Assembly (NCBI GenBank): GCA_002480565.1
Contig: DLCK01000047.1
Coordinates: forward strand, 1-64,000
DNA: 64,000 nt
Source: Phycisphaerales bacterium UBA7800
GTDB taxonomy: Bacteria; Planctomycetota; Phycisphaerae; Phycisphaerales; Phycisphaeraceae
Reading direction: 5' to 3'
Shown here: piece after piece, positions 55,329 through 63,478 of the stretch
Numbering within the stretch: the stretch's first letter is position 1
Layout of the letters: the number at the start of each line of letters is the position of its first letter
Notes under the pieces: model-generated
Seen by the model: only the letters and a program-made list of their open reading frames with translations
Told to the model about the DNA's origin: nothing
The model's database searches: none
Translations under genes and position numbers: made by a program

Positions 55329-57293
55329 ATGAGCAGTATCCCATACAGCAGCTATTCACGCACGACTTCGATGCTGAGTTCCAATCAGTTGATGTATCAA
55401 CTGCGCAAAATTCAGAGCGAGATGTCCGACGCGCAGAACGCCATCACCACCGGCCAGGCAATCAACAAACCTTCCGATGCTCCGACATTAACTTCAGCGA
55501 TCCTGCTGGTTGTTGAGCAAATGGAAGCACGTGAGCAGCACGAAAATAATCTCGATTACATCTCCACGATGCTCAATAACGTGGATCAGGCCATGGCGGA
55601 TGTGGCTACGGTATCCATCGAGGCACATAGTCTTGCTTTGAGTCAGATCGGTATCACCTCTGACGAAGGAACCCGCCAGGCCGAGGCGTCCGTGGTGGAT
55701 GCACAAATGAGTGCGCTGCTGGACATCGTCAACCGCAAGGTTCTGGACATCGGCTTGTTTAACGGCAACAGCAACAGTGGTAACGAAGCCTTCGTCGAAT
55801 TTATGGGTGGTGTCCGCTATGTCGGTGCTGAAACCAATCTCATCGCTGAAACCGGCTTGTCCAATGAAGTGGCCTACAACTCAAACGGTGCTGAAGCATT
55901 TGGTGCGTTGGGGTATGTCTTTGGTGATGTGGATTTGAATCCGACAGCAACCAATAGCACACGACTCAAAGATGTCGACGGTGCCACCGATAATGGTGTC
56001 CGGCTTGGATCATTGCAGTTGGATGTGGATGGCAATACGGTCACAGTTGATTTGACCACTGCCCGGACATTCAACGATGTGGTGACGCGACTGCAAAATG
56101 CCATTGACGACATCGACCCGACGGCTGGTGAAATTGTCATTGGTGAAAACGGTTTTGAACTCACCGCTGATTCAGGCCATGAAATTACGATTTCCGACTT
56201 CCCCGGTGGCGTTGTTGCATCGGACTTGGGAATTGAACTCTATGCAAACGACGAAACGGTCATCGGCGAAGATGTTCAAATTAATCTCACGAACCTGACG
56301 TCACTGGATGCACTGGATTTTGGCATCGATTGGGACAGCGGTTTACAGATCACCCAGGGCGCAGTCACCAAAGTGGCGGACTTCTCCGGTGCGACCACGG
56401 TTCAGGACCTGATGAACGTCATTGACGGTTTACATATGGGGCTGCGTTTAAATATCAATGAGCAGGGGACCGGACTGAACATGATCACCGAGGTCTCAGG
56501 CATCAACCTGTCCATCGGCGAAGTGGCTGACGGAACCACGGCAACGGATCTTGGTCTGCGAACCTTTACAAACAGCACATCTTTGGAAAGTCTCAACAAT
56601 GGTTTGGGCGTTTCCCGTGCTGCCAATGAAGAAGATATCACCGTTCAGCTTCACGATGGCACGACGTTTAATGTCAACCTTGATGAAGCTGCGACGATTG
56701 AAGATGTTATCAGCATGATCACCACCGCAGCGGAGGACTTGGGCTTAACCGTCGGACTTCCCGGCGATGGTTCCAGTGATCTGAACATTGGTTTTGCCAC
56801 CGAAGGCAACGGCTTGTTGATCGAGGACGGTACCTTCGGGACTGAGGATTTCAAAATCATCAGCATCAACAATTCCATGGCAGCAGACGATCTGGGAATT
56901 GCGTTCAATGCCAAGGATGAGTCTGAGATTAACGGTGAGGATGTGGCAACCGTCCAGGTGGACAGCATTTTTACCCATTTGCAAAATTTAAAAGAAAGTT
57001 TGCTTCAAAATGACTCCCGTGGCATCTCACTTGCTGCTAGTAAATTAGAAAGTGACTCTGATTCAGTCACTCGAGTGCGTGCAACGATCGGCGTTCGCAC
57101 GACACGGGCAGAAGATGCCCTGAATCGTTCGTCAGAACTGGGAATTGCAGAGTCCAGTTTACTAAACGAGCTTCAGGGCGGAGATTTAACGGAGCTTATT
57201 TTGAAGTATCAGAATCTCCAGTATCAGTTGCAGGCAAGTTTGAGCGTGGGAGCGCAAAATTTGCAGACAAGCCTGTTGGACTATCTTGCCTGA
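55329..57293 (+). CDS. flgL: Long FlgL-type hook-filament junction protein
   Basis: A 654-residue FlgL, about twice the usual 300. The flagellin-like N-terminal helix (SSNQLMYQLRKIQSEMSDAQ, then TTGQAINKPSDAP) and C-terminal helix (LNRSSELGIAESSLLNELQG, DLTELILKYQNLQYQLQASL) are intact. Between about 175 and 560 lies an insertion with repeated beta motifs of flagellin IN type (VTVDLTTARTFNDVVTRLQNA, TTVQDLMNVIDGLH, ATIEDVISMITTAAEDLG). The extra domains would decorate the junction surface. It follows flgK by 19 bases. Confidence 0.9.
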   Translation: MSSIPYSSYSRTTSMLSSNQLMYQLRKIQSEMSDAQNAITTGQAINKPSDAPTLTSAILLVVEQMEAREQHENNLDYISTMLNNVDQAMADVATVSIEAHSLALSQIGITSDEGTRQAEASVVDAQMSALLDIVNRKVLDIGLFNGNSNSGNEAFVEFMGGVRYVGAETNLIAETGLSNEVAYNSNGAEAFGALGYVFGDVDLNPTATNSTRLKDVDGATDNGVRLGSLQLDVDGNTVTVDLTTARTFNDVVTRLQNAIDDIDPTAGEIVIGENGFELTADSGHEITISDFPGGVVASDLGIELYANDETVIGEDVQINLTNLTSLDALDFGIDWDSGLQITQGAVTKVADFSGATTVQDLMNVIDGLHMGLRLNINEQGTGLNMITEVSGINLSIGEVADGTTATDLGLRTFTNSTSLESLNNGLGVSRAANEEDITVQLHDGTTFNVNLDEAATIEDVISMITTAAEDLGLTVGLPGDGSSDLNIGFATEGNGLLIEDGTFGTEDFKIISINNSMAADDLGIAFNAKDESEINGEDVATVQVDSIFTHLQNLKESLLQNDSRGISLAASKLESDSDSVTRVRATIGVRTTRAEDALNRSSELGIAESSLLNELQGGDLTELILKYQNLQYQLQASLSVGAQNLQTSLLDYLA

Positions 57294-57443
57294 TTCGGCA
57301 GAAATTGCGCGTCTCTAAGGTCTTCGGTCGACCTGACAAGATGCTTAAGAATATGAGTTGGCAGGACGCCTTCTCCAGCAGATCAAATGGTTGAGTTTGC
57401 TGAACAATCCAGGATGGAAGACCGCGAAAGAAGGATCATACCA

Positions 57444-57890
57444 ATGATCGTAAACACAACAAGATTCGGACAGGTGGAAGTGGATGACTCTCGCGTCATC
57501 GTTTTCCCCAAGGGCTTGCTGGGCTTCCCCAGTTACACCCGCTATGTGCTCATTGAGCCGGGCGAAGACAGTTACTTCCTTTGGTTGCAGTCAACTCAGA
57601 CGCCGGACCTGGCATTTGTGGTGACCGACCCAAGCTTGTTTGTGCCTACGTATAAGGTGCCGATCAAGCAGGACCAAATGAGAGAGTTGGGCATTGCCTC
57701 ACTCTCAAGTGCACAGGTCTTTGTGATCGTCAATAAAGTCGACCGCATGCTCACTGGCAACTTGCAAGGGCCATTGGTGATCAATGTGGCGACAAAGGTC
57801 GGCGAGCAATTGGTGCTCTCTGATCGTCGATTTACGACAAGGGTTCCCCTGGTGGAGTTGGGAAGCCCGGTGGAAGCGATGTCGGCTTGA
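57444..57890 (+). CDS. fliW: Flagellar assembly factor FliW
   Basis: A 148-residue FliW, which binds flagellin and allosterically blocks CsrA in the known partner switch. Motifs: VIVFPKGLLGFPSYTRYVLI and FLWLQSTQTPDLAFVVTDP, then NLQGPLVINV. Start at 57444 follows AAGAAGGA at 7 bases; a longer frame from 57387 is rejected. csrA follows, then flagellin, the same set and order as the best-known systems. Confidence 0.95.
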   Translation: MIVNTTRFGQVEVDDSRVIVFPKGLLGFPSYTRYVLIEPGEDSYFLWLQSTQTPDLAFVVTDPSLFVPTYKVPIKQDQMRELGIASLSSAQVFVIVNKVDRMLTGNLQGPLVINVATKVGEQLVLSDRRFTTRVPLVELGSPVEAMSA

Positions 57891-57927
57891 GACTATTAAG
57901 CCGGATGTGATGTGTAAGAGTAGTTCC

Positions 57928-57947
57928 CCGATGCACGGAGGCATCGG
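57928..57947 (+). promoter_or_regulatory. CsrA-binding hairpin in csrA leader
   Basis: CCGATGC-ACGGAG-GCATCGG is a perfect 7-bp stem with a 6-base loop exposing GGA, 57 bases before the csrA ATG. A second GGA lies in the csrA Shine-Dalgarno (GGAAGGAG, about 57988-57995). The pairing of sites suggests autoregulation. Confidence 0.7.
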
Positions 57948-58004
57948 ATTCCAGAAGGTCAGATGTGTGTCTGATTTTCGAGGCCCACGGAAGGAGCCTG
58001 TTTC

Positions 58005-58274
58005 ATGCTGGTGCTATCGCGTCAGCGCGACGAAACAATCATGATCGGCGACGAGATAGAAATCACCGTCGTCGACATCCGTGGTGACAAGGTCCGTTTG
58101 GGCATCAATGCACCGCGATCAATTCAAGTCCACCGCAAGGAGGTCTACGAAGCGATCAAGGCAGAGAACACCCAGGCAAGCCATGTACAAGTGGATGATT
58201 TAAACGTCGCCAACCAAAACCTGAGAAAGATGGGCAAGTCCCCAGGAAACTTGCCCAGCACTCAGAAGAAATAA
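58005..58274 (+). CDS. csrA: Carbon storage regulator CsrA
   Basis: An 89-residue RNA-binding translational repressor. MLVLSRQRDETIMIGDEIEI and VRLGINAPRSIQVHRKEVYE are textbook; Leu4, Arg6 and Arg44-type residues for RNA contact are present. A polar C-terminal extension (about 60-89, LNVANQNLRKMGKSPG) is longer than the enteric form and resembles the extended CsrA of FliW systems. The Shine-Dalgarno is AAGGAG. Confidence 0.97.
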   Translation: MLVLSRQRDETIMIGDEIEITVVDIRGDKVRLGINAPRSIQVHRKEVYEAIKAENTQASHVQVDDLNVANQNLRKMGKSPGNLPSTQKK

Positions 58275-58283
58275 ATTAACGTT

Positions 58284-58321
58284 GCCTTGCTAAACCGCCA
58301 GACATAGCGGCCCGGCAAGGC
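58284..58321 (+). other. Hairpin in csrA-flagellin gap
   Basis: Outer arms GCCTTGC and GCAAGGC enclose inner arms CCGC and GCGG. No U-run follows, so it is more likely a leader structure or processing site than a terminator. Confidence 0.5.
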
Positions 58322-58359
58322 AGGATAAGGACAAAACGATGAATCGCAAAGCATACGAC

Positions 58360-58380
58360 AACTGCAAGGATAAAACAGTT
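58360..58380 (+). promoter_or_regulatory. Upstream candidate CsrA site, flagellin leader
   Basis: A 5-bp stem AACTG/CAGTT with CAAGGA in an 11-base loop, about 50 bases before the flagellin Shine-Dalgarno hairpin. Position matches the upstream one of two CsrA sites seen in flagellin leaders elsewhere. Confidence 0.5.
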
Positions 58381-58406
58381 ACGCGATCTCATCGTGTTGC
58401 GATCAC

Positions 58407-58426
58407 GACAATCAAGGAGGATTGTC
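58407..58426 (+). promoter_or_regulatory. CsrA-binding hairpin covering the flagellin ribosome site
   Basis: GACAATC-AAGGAG-GATTGTC is a perfect 7-bp stem with the Shine-Dalgarno in a 6-base loop, directly abutting the ATG. CsrA bound to the GGA loop would block translation, the classic repression geometry. Confidence 0.85.
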
Positions 58427-59893
58427 ATGTCGAGAATTAATACAAACATCGGATCACTCGTCGCTCAGCAGAACTTGGCCAAGTCCAATAGTGGCTTGGA
58501 AACAAGCCTACAACGGCTAAGTACCGGTCTGAGCATCAACCGCGGGGCAGACAACCCCGCAGGCTTGATTGTCTCCGAGCGTTTGAGATCAGAAATCTCA
58601 AGTGTCTCGCAGGCTATGAGCAACATCGAACGTGCATCAAACGTGATTGCCACGACCGAAGCTGCCTTAGCTGAGATATCAAACCTGTTAATCGACATCA
58701 AAGGCCTGACCATTGAAGCAGCCAATACAGGCGGCTTCTCCAAAGAGGAAATCGAAGCCAACCAGCTGCAGATTGACTCGGCTATTGACTCGATCACCCG
58801 AATTTCAAACTCCACATCCTTTGCAGGGCTCAAGCTCCTCAATGGTTCATTGGAGTACATCAATTCAGGTGTCGATGCCAGTATCATCAGTGATGTGGAC
58901 ATCTATTCAGCCAACTTTGGTACTGCTACGACCATCCCCGTCACCGTTGAAGTCATCGCCTCTGCTGAAACCGCTCAACTCTTCATCTCCGGTAATACCG
59001 CAGGTTCGCCTGGAGCATTCCTCTCAAGTGTCGAGTTTGAAGTCACCGGGCCAACCGGTGTGCAGGTGATCAATGTCGCGTCAGGTACGGCACTCTCAGC
59101 AGTCGTCTTCAACATTAACCAGGTCTCAGATGCCACCGGTGTCTCGGCGTACATGGTTGATCCCTTGGACCCGACCTCTGGTATGGTGCTCAACTCACAG
59201 ACTGTCGGTTCTGACTCATTCGTCAGTGTCCGTAAGCTCAACACCGCATCTGGTGACTTCTTCCAAACCTTTGACGCACAGGGTGGTTCACCCGTTCTAC
59301 GCGACACAGGTGAAGACGTGCTGGCTCTGGTCAATGGTAACCTTGCTCTGGGTGACGGTGAAACCATCAGTCTGCGGTCTCAGACCGTCAACATGGAAAT
59401 GACACTCACCCGAACGGCAGCACAGACCCTCGGCGCGACCAGTTACACCATCATCGGGGGCGGTGCGGACTTCCAGATCGGACCATCCATCGACACCTCT
59501 CAACGTGTTGGCTTTGGGATCGGTTCGGTCGCTGCATCGCACTTAGGTAACCAAACCTCTGGATTCCTCAATTCAGTGGCATCCGGTGGTGCCAATAGTC
59601 TGGTAGCAGGGCGGCAAGCTCAGGCGTCAGCCATTATTGACCTTGCCACGGATCAGATCGCGGTCTTGCGTGGTCGACTTGGTGCCTTTGAACGCAATAC
59701 GTTGGATACGACATATAACAGTCAATCCATCGCATTGGAAAACTTGACGGCCAGCGAAAGCCGTATCCGCGATACAGACTTCGCCAAAGAAACCGCCGAA
59801 CTTACACGTTCACAGGTTTTGGTCAGTGCCGGTACATCTGTTTTGGCTTTGGCAAACAACACATCACAGAGCGTGTTGAGCCTCCTGCAGTAA
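58427..59893 (+). CDS. fliC: Flagellin
   Basis: A 488-residue filament protein. D0/D1 helices are well conserved at the N-terminus (RINTNIGSLVAQQNLAKSNS, LSTGLSINRGADNPAGLIVS) and C-terminus (SRIRDTDFAKETAELTRSQV, ANNTSQSVLSLLQ). The variable middle (about 160-385) is beta-rich. Start at 58427 is fixed by the hairpin-embedded AAGGAGG; an upstream in-frame TTG at 58394 is rejected. Expression is probably set by CsrA/FliW at the leader hairpins. Confidence 0.97.
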   Translation: MSRINTNIGSLVAQQNLAKSNSGLETSLQRLSTGLSINRGADNPAGLIVSERLRSEISSVSQAMSNIERASNVIATTEAALAEISNLLIDIKGLTIEAANTGGFSKEEIEANQLQIDSAIDSITRISNSTSFAGLKLLNGSLEYINSGVDASIISDVDIYSANFGTATTIPVTVEVIASAETAQLFISGNTAGSPGAFLSSVEFEVTGPTGVQVINVASGTALSAVVFNINQVSDATGVSAYMVDPLDPTSGMVLNSQTVGSDSFVSVRKLNTASGDFFQTFDAQGGSPVLRDTGEDVLALVNGNLALGDGETISLRSQTVNMEMTLTRTAAQTLGATSYTIIGGGADFQIGPSIDTSQRVGFGIGSVAASHLGNQTSGFLNSVASGGANSLVAGRQAQASAIIDLATDQIAVLRGRLGAFERNTLDTTYNSQSIALENLTASESRIRDTDFAKETAELTRSQVLVSAGTSVLALANNTSQSVLSLLQ

Positions 59894-59943
59894 ACCGCGC
59901 AAGTCTGAACAGCAATCGCGCAAAAATGACGACAATCCTCCGG

Positions 59944-59973
59944 CGCCCAGGTTTACCGACCTGGGCGTTTTTT
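59944..59973 (+). terminator. Strong intrinsic terminator after flagellin
   Basis: CGCCCAGGT/ACCTGGGCG, a 9-bp stem with a 6-base loop and then TTTTTT. Confidence 0.95.
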
Positions 59974-60068
59974 ATTCCCTTTCGTTTCTGAGCATTCGAA
60001 TATCAGCTATGGATGTGAAACGTTGGTAAAATCGGAATGGCCATCCCAATTTAACCGAGATATAAACT

Positions 60069-60512
60069 GTGAGTCGTAAGAAAACCAAGCGTAAAATTCG
60101 AGTCCCACGCAAGCCCATTGCCTCGCAGCCCAAGCTGCCATCTGACAATGCGGATATGCCTTTGACACCGTTAACCGAAGCATTGGGGATGATGCAGGCC
60201 GGGGAACTGGATTTGGCTCTTGAATTGGTTGATCAGCATATTCAAGCCAACGATGCCGACCCGTTTGCCCATCATCTCAAGGGGCTGATTCTCCATCGAC
60301 TTGAGCAGTTCGAGGAGGCTGTGGATGCGTTTGCCCAATCCATAGAACTTGGCGAACCGCAAGCAGCCTGGCATGTGAACATGGGGATCAGTCAACGTGC
60401 TGCAGGTGATCGCGATAGCGCGATTGCGTCATTTGAAAAGGCGCTGGAACTTGATGCAGGCTGTCAACCCGCTCGATATCAACAGGAGTTGATGCAAGAT
60501 CAAGACAGTTAA
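60069..60512 (+). CDS. Small TPR protein
   Basis: A 147-residue, GTG-started protein. A Lys/Arg-rich head (about 1-18) is followed by about three tetratricopeptide units (LTEALGMMQAGELDLALELV, AHHLKGLILHRLEQFEEAVD, WHVNMGISQRAAGDRDSAIA). Cytoplasmic, partner unknown. It stands alone after the flagellin terminator. Confidence 0.8.
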   Translation: MSRKKTKRKIRVPRKPIASQPKLPSDNADMPLTPLTEALGMMQAGELDLALELVDQHIQANDADPFAHHLKGLILHRLEQFEEAVDAFAQSIELGEPQAAWHVNMGISQRAAGDRDSAIASFEKALELDAGCQPARYQQELMQDQDS

Positions 60513-60593
60513 GACGTATGTTTTAATCAGTTTCAAGCCCAAGTCTGAGTAAAACGAAGACTGGGATACTTTCGCATGACTGTGGCTGCGCAT

Positions 60594-60635
60594 CATATCC
60601 CATGCTTCGCACCGAGGTGTTGAGCATGGGATATG
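60594..60635. other. Cruciform-type inverted repeat
   Basis: Perfect 13-base arms CATATCCCATGCT and AGCATGGGATATG flank a 16-base loop that has its own CACC-GA-GGTG. It lies 82 bases after the TPR gene and may serve as terminator. Confidence 0.6.
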
Positions 60636-60706
60636 AGATTTCTCAAAAACTAAGGCTCCTGCGTAAAATCTGTGGGTGATGGGGTTTGATAAGTGTTGGT
60701 TTTGCA

Positions 60707-61200
60707 TGCCAGGGAGGTTGCGCTTCCCGGACCCCTTTGCCAGTTGATGACATCACCGTAAACCGGTCGCTTGGTTTAAAACAATCAAAGCATCGGTTCA
60801 TGGGTGGCGAGTTGCACCGATGAAATATCACGTTGCCAGATGCCATGAACGTCACACGCCTGTCCCAAGTGCGGCCACGCCGGCCACTCACCGGTTGACC
60901 GGGGAGACCTGTACGCTGCGGGACGCGGACAGACAATCGAGGGGCAGGGTTCCGTGGGGCTTTCGAAACTTTCCGGGCTTCCGGGGGGGGCGTACAGGTC
61001 TCCTGCAATTCACCGGTGAGTGGCCGGCGTTGCTCAAGGTGCTTTGATCCATCCAATATGCATGGCGCGGACGGGGTTTCGAAACACAAGTGTGGCATCG
61101 CTCCATGAACCGATGCCTTGTTTGTCTTGTGTGAAGCGATCTCTAAACGGTAACCTGATGAACTGGCAAAGGGGTCCGGGGAGCGCAAGCTCCCTGGCCA
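60707..61200. repeat. 494-bp near-palindromic element
   Basis: Four nested matching segments on opposite strands build one large palindrome. Outer: 60707-60745 with 61161-61200 (37 of 40 positions). Next: 60786-60803 with 61103-61120 (17 of 18). Then 60877-60895 with 61012-61030 (19 of 19) and 60903-60915 with 60991-61003 (13 of 13). The centre is about 75 bases with an 8-G run. The outer arms also fold on themselves. The element is more GC-rich than its surroundings. No transposase is present. It may be a miniature mobile element or encode a long hairpin RNA. Confidence 0.85.
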
Positions 61201-61230
61201 GCGAATCCTTGTGTCATCACTTCGATCCCA

Positions 61231-61302
61231 AACCACAGATTCTACAGAGAAGACAAAACAAAAACATCTCTCTTTACTCTGAGCTCTCTGTGTCTCTGTG
61301 GT
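61231..61302. repeat. Dispersed CACAGAG-type inverted repeat, copy 2
   Basis: AACCACAG at the left and CTCTGTGTCTCTGTGGT at the right, with a degenerate middle. Same family as the repeats at 41449 and 62441; lies just after the CysQ-like gene's 3' end. Confidence 0.7.
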
Positions 61303-61337
61303 AAAAAATGCCTTGAAAATCAGTCACACGAATACCA

Positions 61338-62315
61338 TCACCCCTTAAGCACTTGCTGCACGACCTCAACCACCTTGTTGTGGATCGGCCCGCAGGTTGC
61401 AATGACGCCTCGGTTTTGTTCGAGTTTACGGCCATGGGTGAAGTTCAGCGGATTGCCAGCCACGTCGGTAACTGTGCCGCCTGCTTCTTCGACGACGAGT
61501 TTGCCTGCTGCGTGATCCCAGATTTTTTCGCGGTAGGTTTCACTGGTGGGAAGCCTCAGATAAATCTGTGCATCCCCCTTGGCAATGGTGGCATACTTGG
61601 CCTGACTGTCCAATCGTACCGAGTCCTTGGTGATGTTCAGCAACTTGGCAATCTGAGCAGACTGGCTGTGATCCGAATGGCCGGATTCAACGGATTCGCA
61701 GAAACAGGCTGCTGCGGTGTCGGTGATGTCGCTGACTTTGATGGGGGTTCCCTGGGTTTCTTCGCTGTCCCAGAGTGGCAGAATCTCAGCCCCTTGACCT
61801 TTGATCGCAACAAGCAGCTGTCCACCATTGAGATTGGGACAACCCAAGATACCCAGAACCACTTCACCTTTTTCCAACAACGCCAACGCGACGGCATACT
61901 GTTCTTTACGCAGAAAACCCTTGGTGCCATCAATCGGATCAAGTGTCCAATAGGCATCGGTGTCGGCATTGGCGCCGCCCAGGTCGATCCAACTCAGTAC
62001 GGTCTGCTCATCCACGCAGTTGTCGCTCACAGCCTGCACCTGATCCATCACCGCAGTGCGGACATGTGCCTGGTCGTCTTGACGCAGTTCAGCAGCATCT
62101 TCCTCGCCGACCACCACGTCATCAGGGAATGCGTCAGCCAACATCGAGCAGATAATGGCCTGCGATGCGTAGTCAGCGACGGTCACGGGCGACTTATCTT
62201 TTTTCTCAATCGTCTCGGGACTGATGAGTCGATCCTGCACACCTTTACAGACGGCGGAGGCTTTACGGACAGCTGCGATGGCGACTTGTTTACGGGTCAT
62301 GAGGTCCAATGTCAT
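61338..62315 (-). CDS. 3'(2'),5'-bisphosphate nucleotidase, CysQ/Hal2-like
   Basis: A 325-residue inositol-monophosphatase-fold enzyme, likely hydrolysing PAP from sulfate assimilation. Metal motifs are GEED (about 70-73), WTLDPIDGTKGFL (about 122-134) and IWDHAAGKLVVEEAGG (about 265-280). The VTVADYASQ near 45 is the Hal2-type start. The length matches the Hal2 branch more than the 245-residue enteric CysQ. The short-branch alternative would be an inositol phosphatase. Confidence 0.93.
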   Translation of the reverse strand: MTLDLMTRKQVAIAAVRKASAVCKGVQDRLISPETIEKKDKSPVTVADYASQAIICSMLADAFPDDVVVGEEDAAELRQDDQAHVRTAVMDQVQAVSDNCVDEQTVLSWIDLGGANADTDAYWTLDPIDGTKGFLRKEQYAVALALLEKGEVVLGILGCPNLNGGQLLVAIKGQGAEILPLWDSEETQGTPIKVSDITDTAAACFCESVESGHSDHSQSAQIAKLLNITKDSVRLDSQAKYATIAKGDAQIYLRLPTSETYREKIWDHAAGKLVVEEAGGTVTDVAGNPLNFTHGRKLEQNRGVIATCGPIHNKVVEVVQQVLKG

Positions 62316-62440
62316 TTTTTGCTTGCTCCATTGAGTTGCTTTGGTGCGGGGATGTTATCATGCTTGCTTGAATGATGCACAATGAGTTTTACCGCCCAGA
62401 CGCCAAGGACGCCAAGTTAGAAGTGAAAAAACAGCAGTTC

Positions 62441-62531
62441 AATTTAACCACAAGAGGCACAGAGACACAGAGCCTGAAAAACATGAGCCTCTGCTGAATT
62501 TTGTTTTACTCTGTGCCTTTGTGGTTAAATT
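62441..62531. repeat. Dispersed CACAGAG-type inverted repeat, copy 3
   Basis: ATTTAACCACAAGAGGCACA on the left and the matching CTCTGTGCCTTTGTGGTTAA on the right. It is preceded by GCCCAGACGCCAAGGACGCC (62395 on), a companion motif I have seen near this repeat in other genomes. The spot is between divergent genes, so it is not a terminator here. Confidence 0.8.
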
Positions 62532-62588
62532 GTATTTCTCTTAGATTGGCATTTTCGGGTTGGGTGGTTTTAATTAGAAGGTTAACGC

Positions 62589-63461
62589 TTGGAATACTAT
62601 CTCTTTTACACCGATCTCGAATACGACGATGCCAATCAGGTTGAAAAAGCTGAACGCATGATCGCGGAAAAAGCATATGGCGAAGCGCGCGTCTTGCTTG
62701 AACCTGTTGCTGGTCGAGCCCCGGATGAATACATCTACTGCTTTGAGAATCCCAAGGAACTGTTTATCAAGTTCTGGAATCTCGCAGAATACATGGGTTA
62801 TATGGGCATGATGCGTAAGCGTGGCGAGGAAGTGACCCAGGAAATCATCTGGCTCAAATCTGCCTATCCCAAAGCCCATTACCTGCTCTCACGCATCGAC
62901 ATCGCAGAAGGTAATTGGGCTTCAGCAGCGGAGTATCTGAATAACGCATTGGATATGGAGCCGGACCACCCAGAGTGTCTGACGGATCTTGCAGGCGTCA
63001 CTGCCCAGACCGGCGACTTTGAAGAAGCCTTGGAACTCTGTGATATGGCATTGTCCACAAGACCCTATCTGGTTGGCCCGGTCAAGCAACGCGCATTAAA
63101 GAGTCGGTATCAATGTCTGCTGCGACTGGGGCGAACAGATGAAGCTCAGCAGATGAAAGACGTGGTCTTCATGACCGCGGATCAAAATGAAGTGTTGGGC
63201 AATGTCGATGCGTACAGTAAAGCACATGAAGCAGGCGACATCATCGTCCCCCTGGGTGTGAAGGTGGACAAAGCGATCACCCCCATGCCGCTGAAGAGTC
63301 CGTACGACGATCCGGAAACACCACGCCGCAAACCCGGCGCCAAGAAACCAGTCCCACCACCACCGACGGGTAAGCCGTTACCTGCCTATGCCCAGCCTCA
63401 ATCCAAAGGCTATCCAGGGAAAGAGAAAGCCAAAAAATGGTGGGAAGTCTGGAAGCGGTGA
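62589..63461 (+). CDS. TPR protein with Pro-rich basic tail
   Basis: A 290-residue protein, started by TTG 62589 with AGAAGG upstream. TPR-like helices cover about 20-190 (YLLSRIDIAEGNWASAAEYL, LTDLAGVTAQTGDFEEALEL). The tail (about 220-290) is Pro/Lys-rich and ends KKWWEVWKR, an amphipathic basic end that could touch membrane. Its stop is directly adjacent to the stop of the convergent last gene. Function is unknown. Confidence 0.78.
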   Translation: MEYYLFYTDLEYDDANQVEKAERMIAEKAYGEARVLLEPVAGRAPDEYIYCFENPKELFIKFWNLAEYMGYMGMMRKRGEEVTQEIIWLKSAYPKAHYLLSRIDIAEGNWASAAEYLNNALDMEPDHPECLTDLAGVTAQTGDFEEALELCDMALSTRPYLVGPVKQRALKSRYQCLLRLGRTDEAQQMKDVVFMTADQNEVLGNVDAYSKAHEAGDIIVPLGVKVDKAITPMPLKSPYDDPETPRRKPGAKKPVPPPPTGKPLPAYAQPQSKGYPGKEKAKKWWEVWKR

Positions 63462-63478
63462 TCACCCCCGTGGTGATC
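63460..63478. terminator. Hairpin overlapping both convergent stop codons
   Basis: GATCACC and GGTGATC arms with a 5-base loop. Both stop codons lie in or at its edge. It has no long U-run, so efficiency is uncertain. Confidence 0.5.

Larger units (their letters stand above)
60513..61337. other. Gene-free 825-base region
   Basis: This stretch holds the small cruciform, the large palindrome and a CACAGAG-type repeat, all listed separately. Long open frames inside the palindrome are by-products of its GC content. Confidence 0.7.

Noticed and set aside
57317..57335. AGGTC/GACCT hairpin after flgL as a terminator
   Set aside because: Only five base pairs and no U-run; fliW is probably co-transcribed.
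60643..61236. 197-residue minus-strand frame
   Set aside because: It spans the near-palindrome and reads as GC-driven chance; a plus-strand mirror frame also exists.
61353..62375. 340-residue plus-strand frame
   Set aside because: It is antisense to the CysQ-like gene, whose catalytic motifs are clear.
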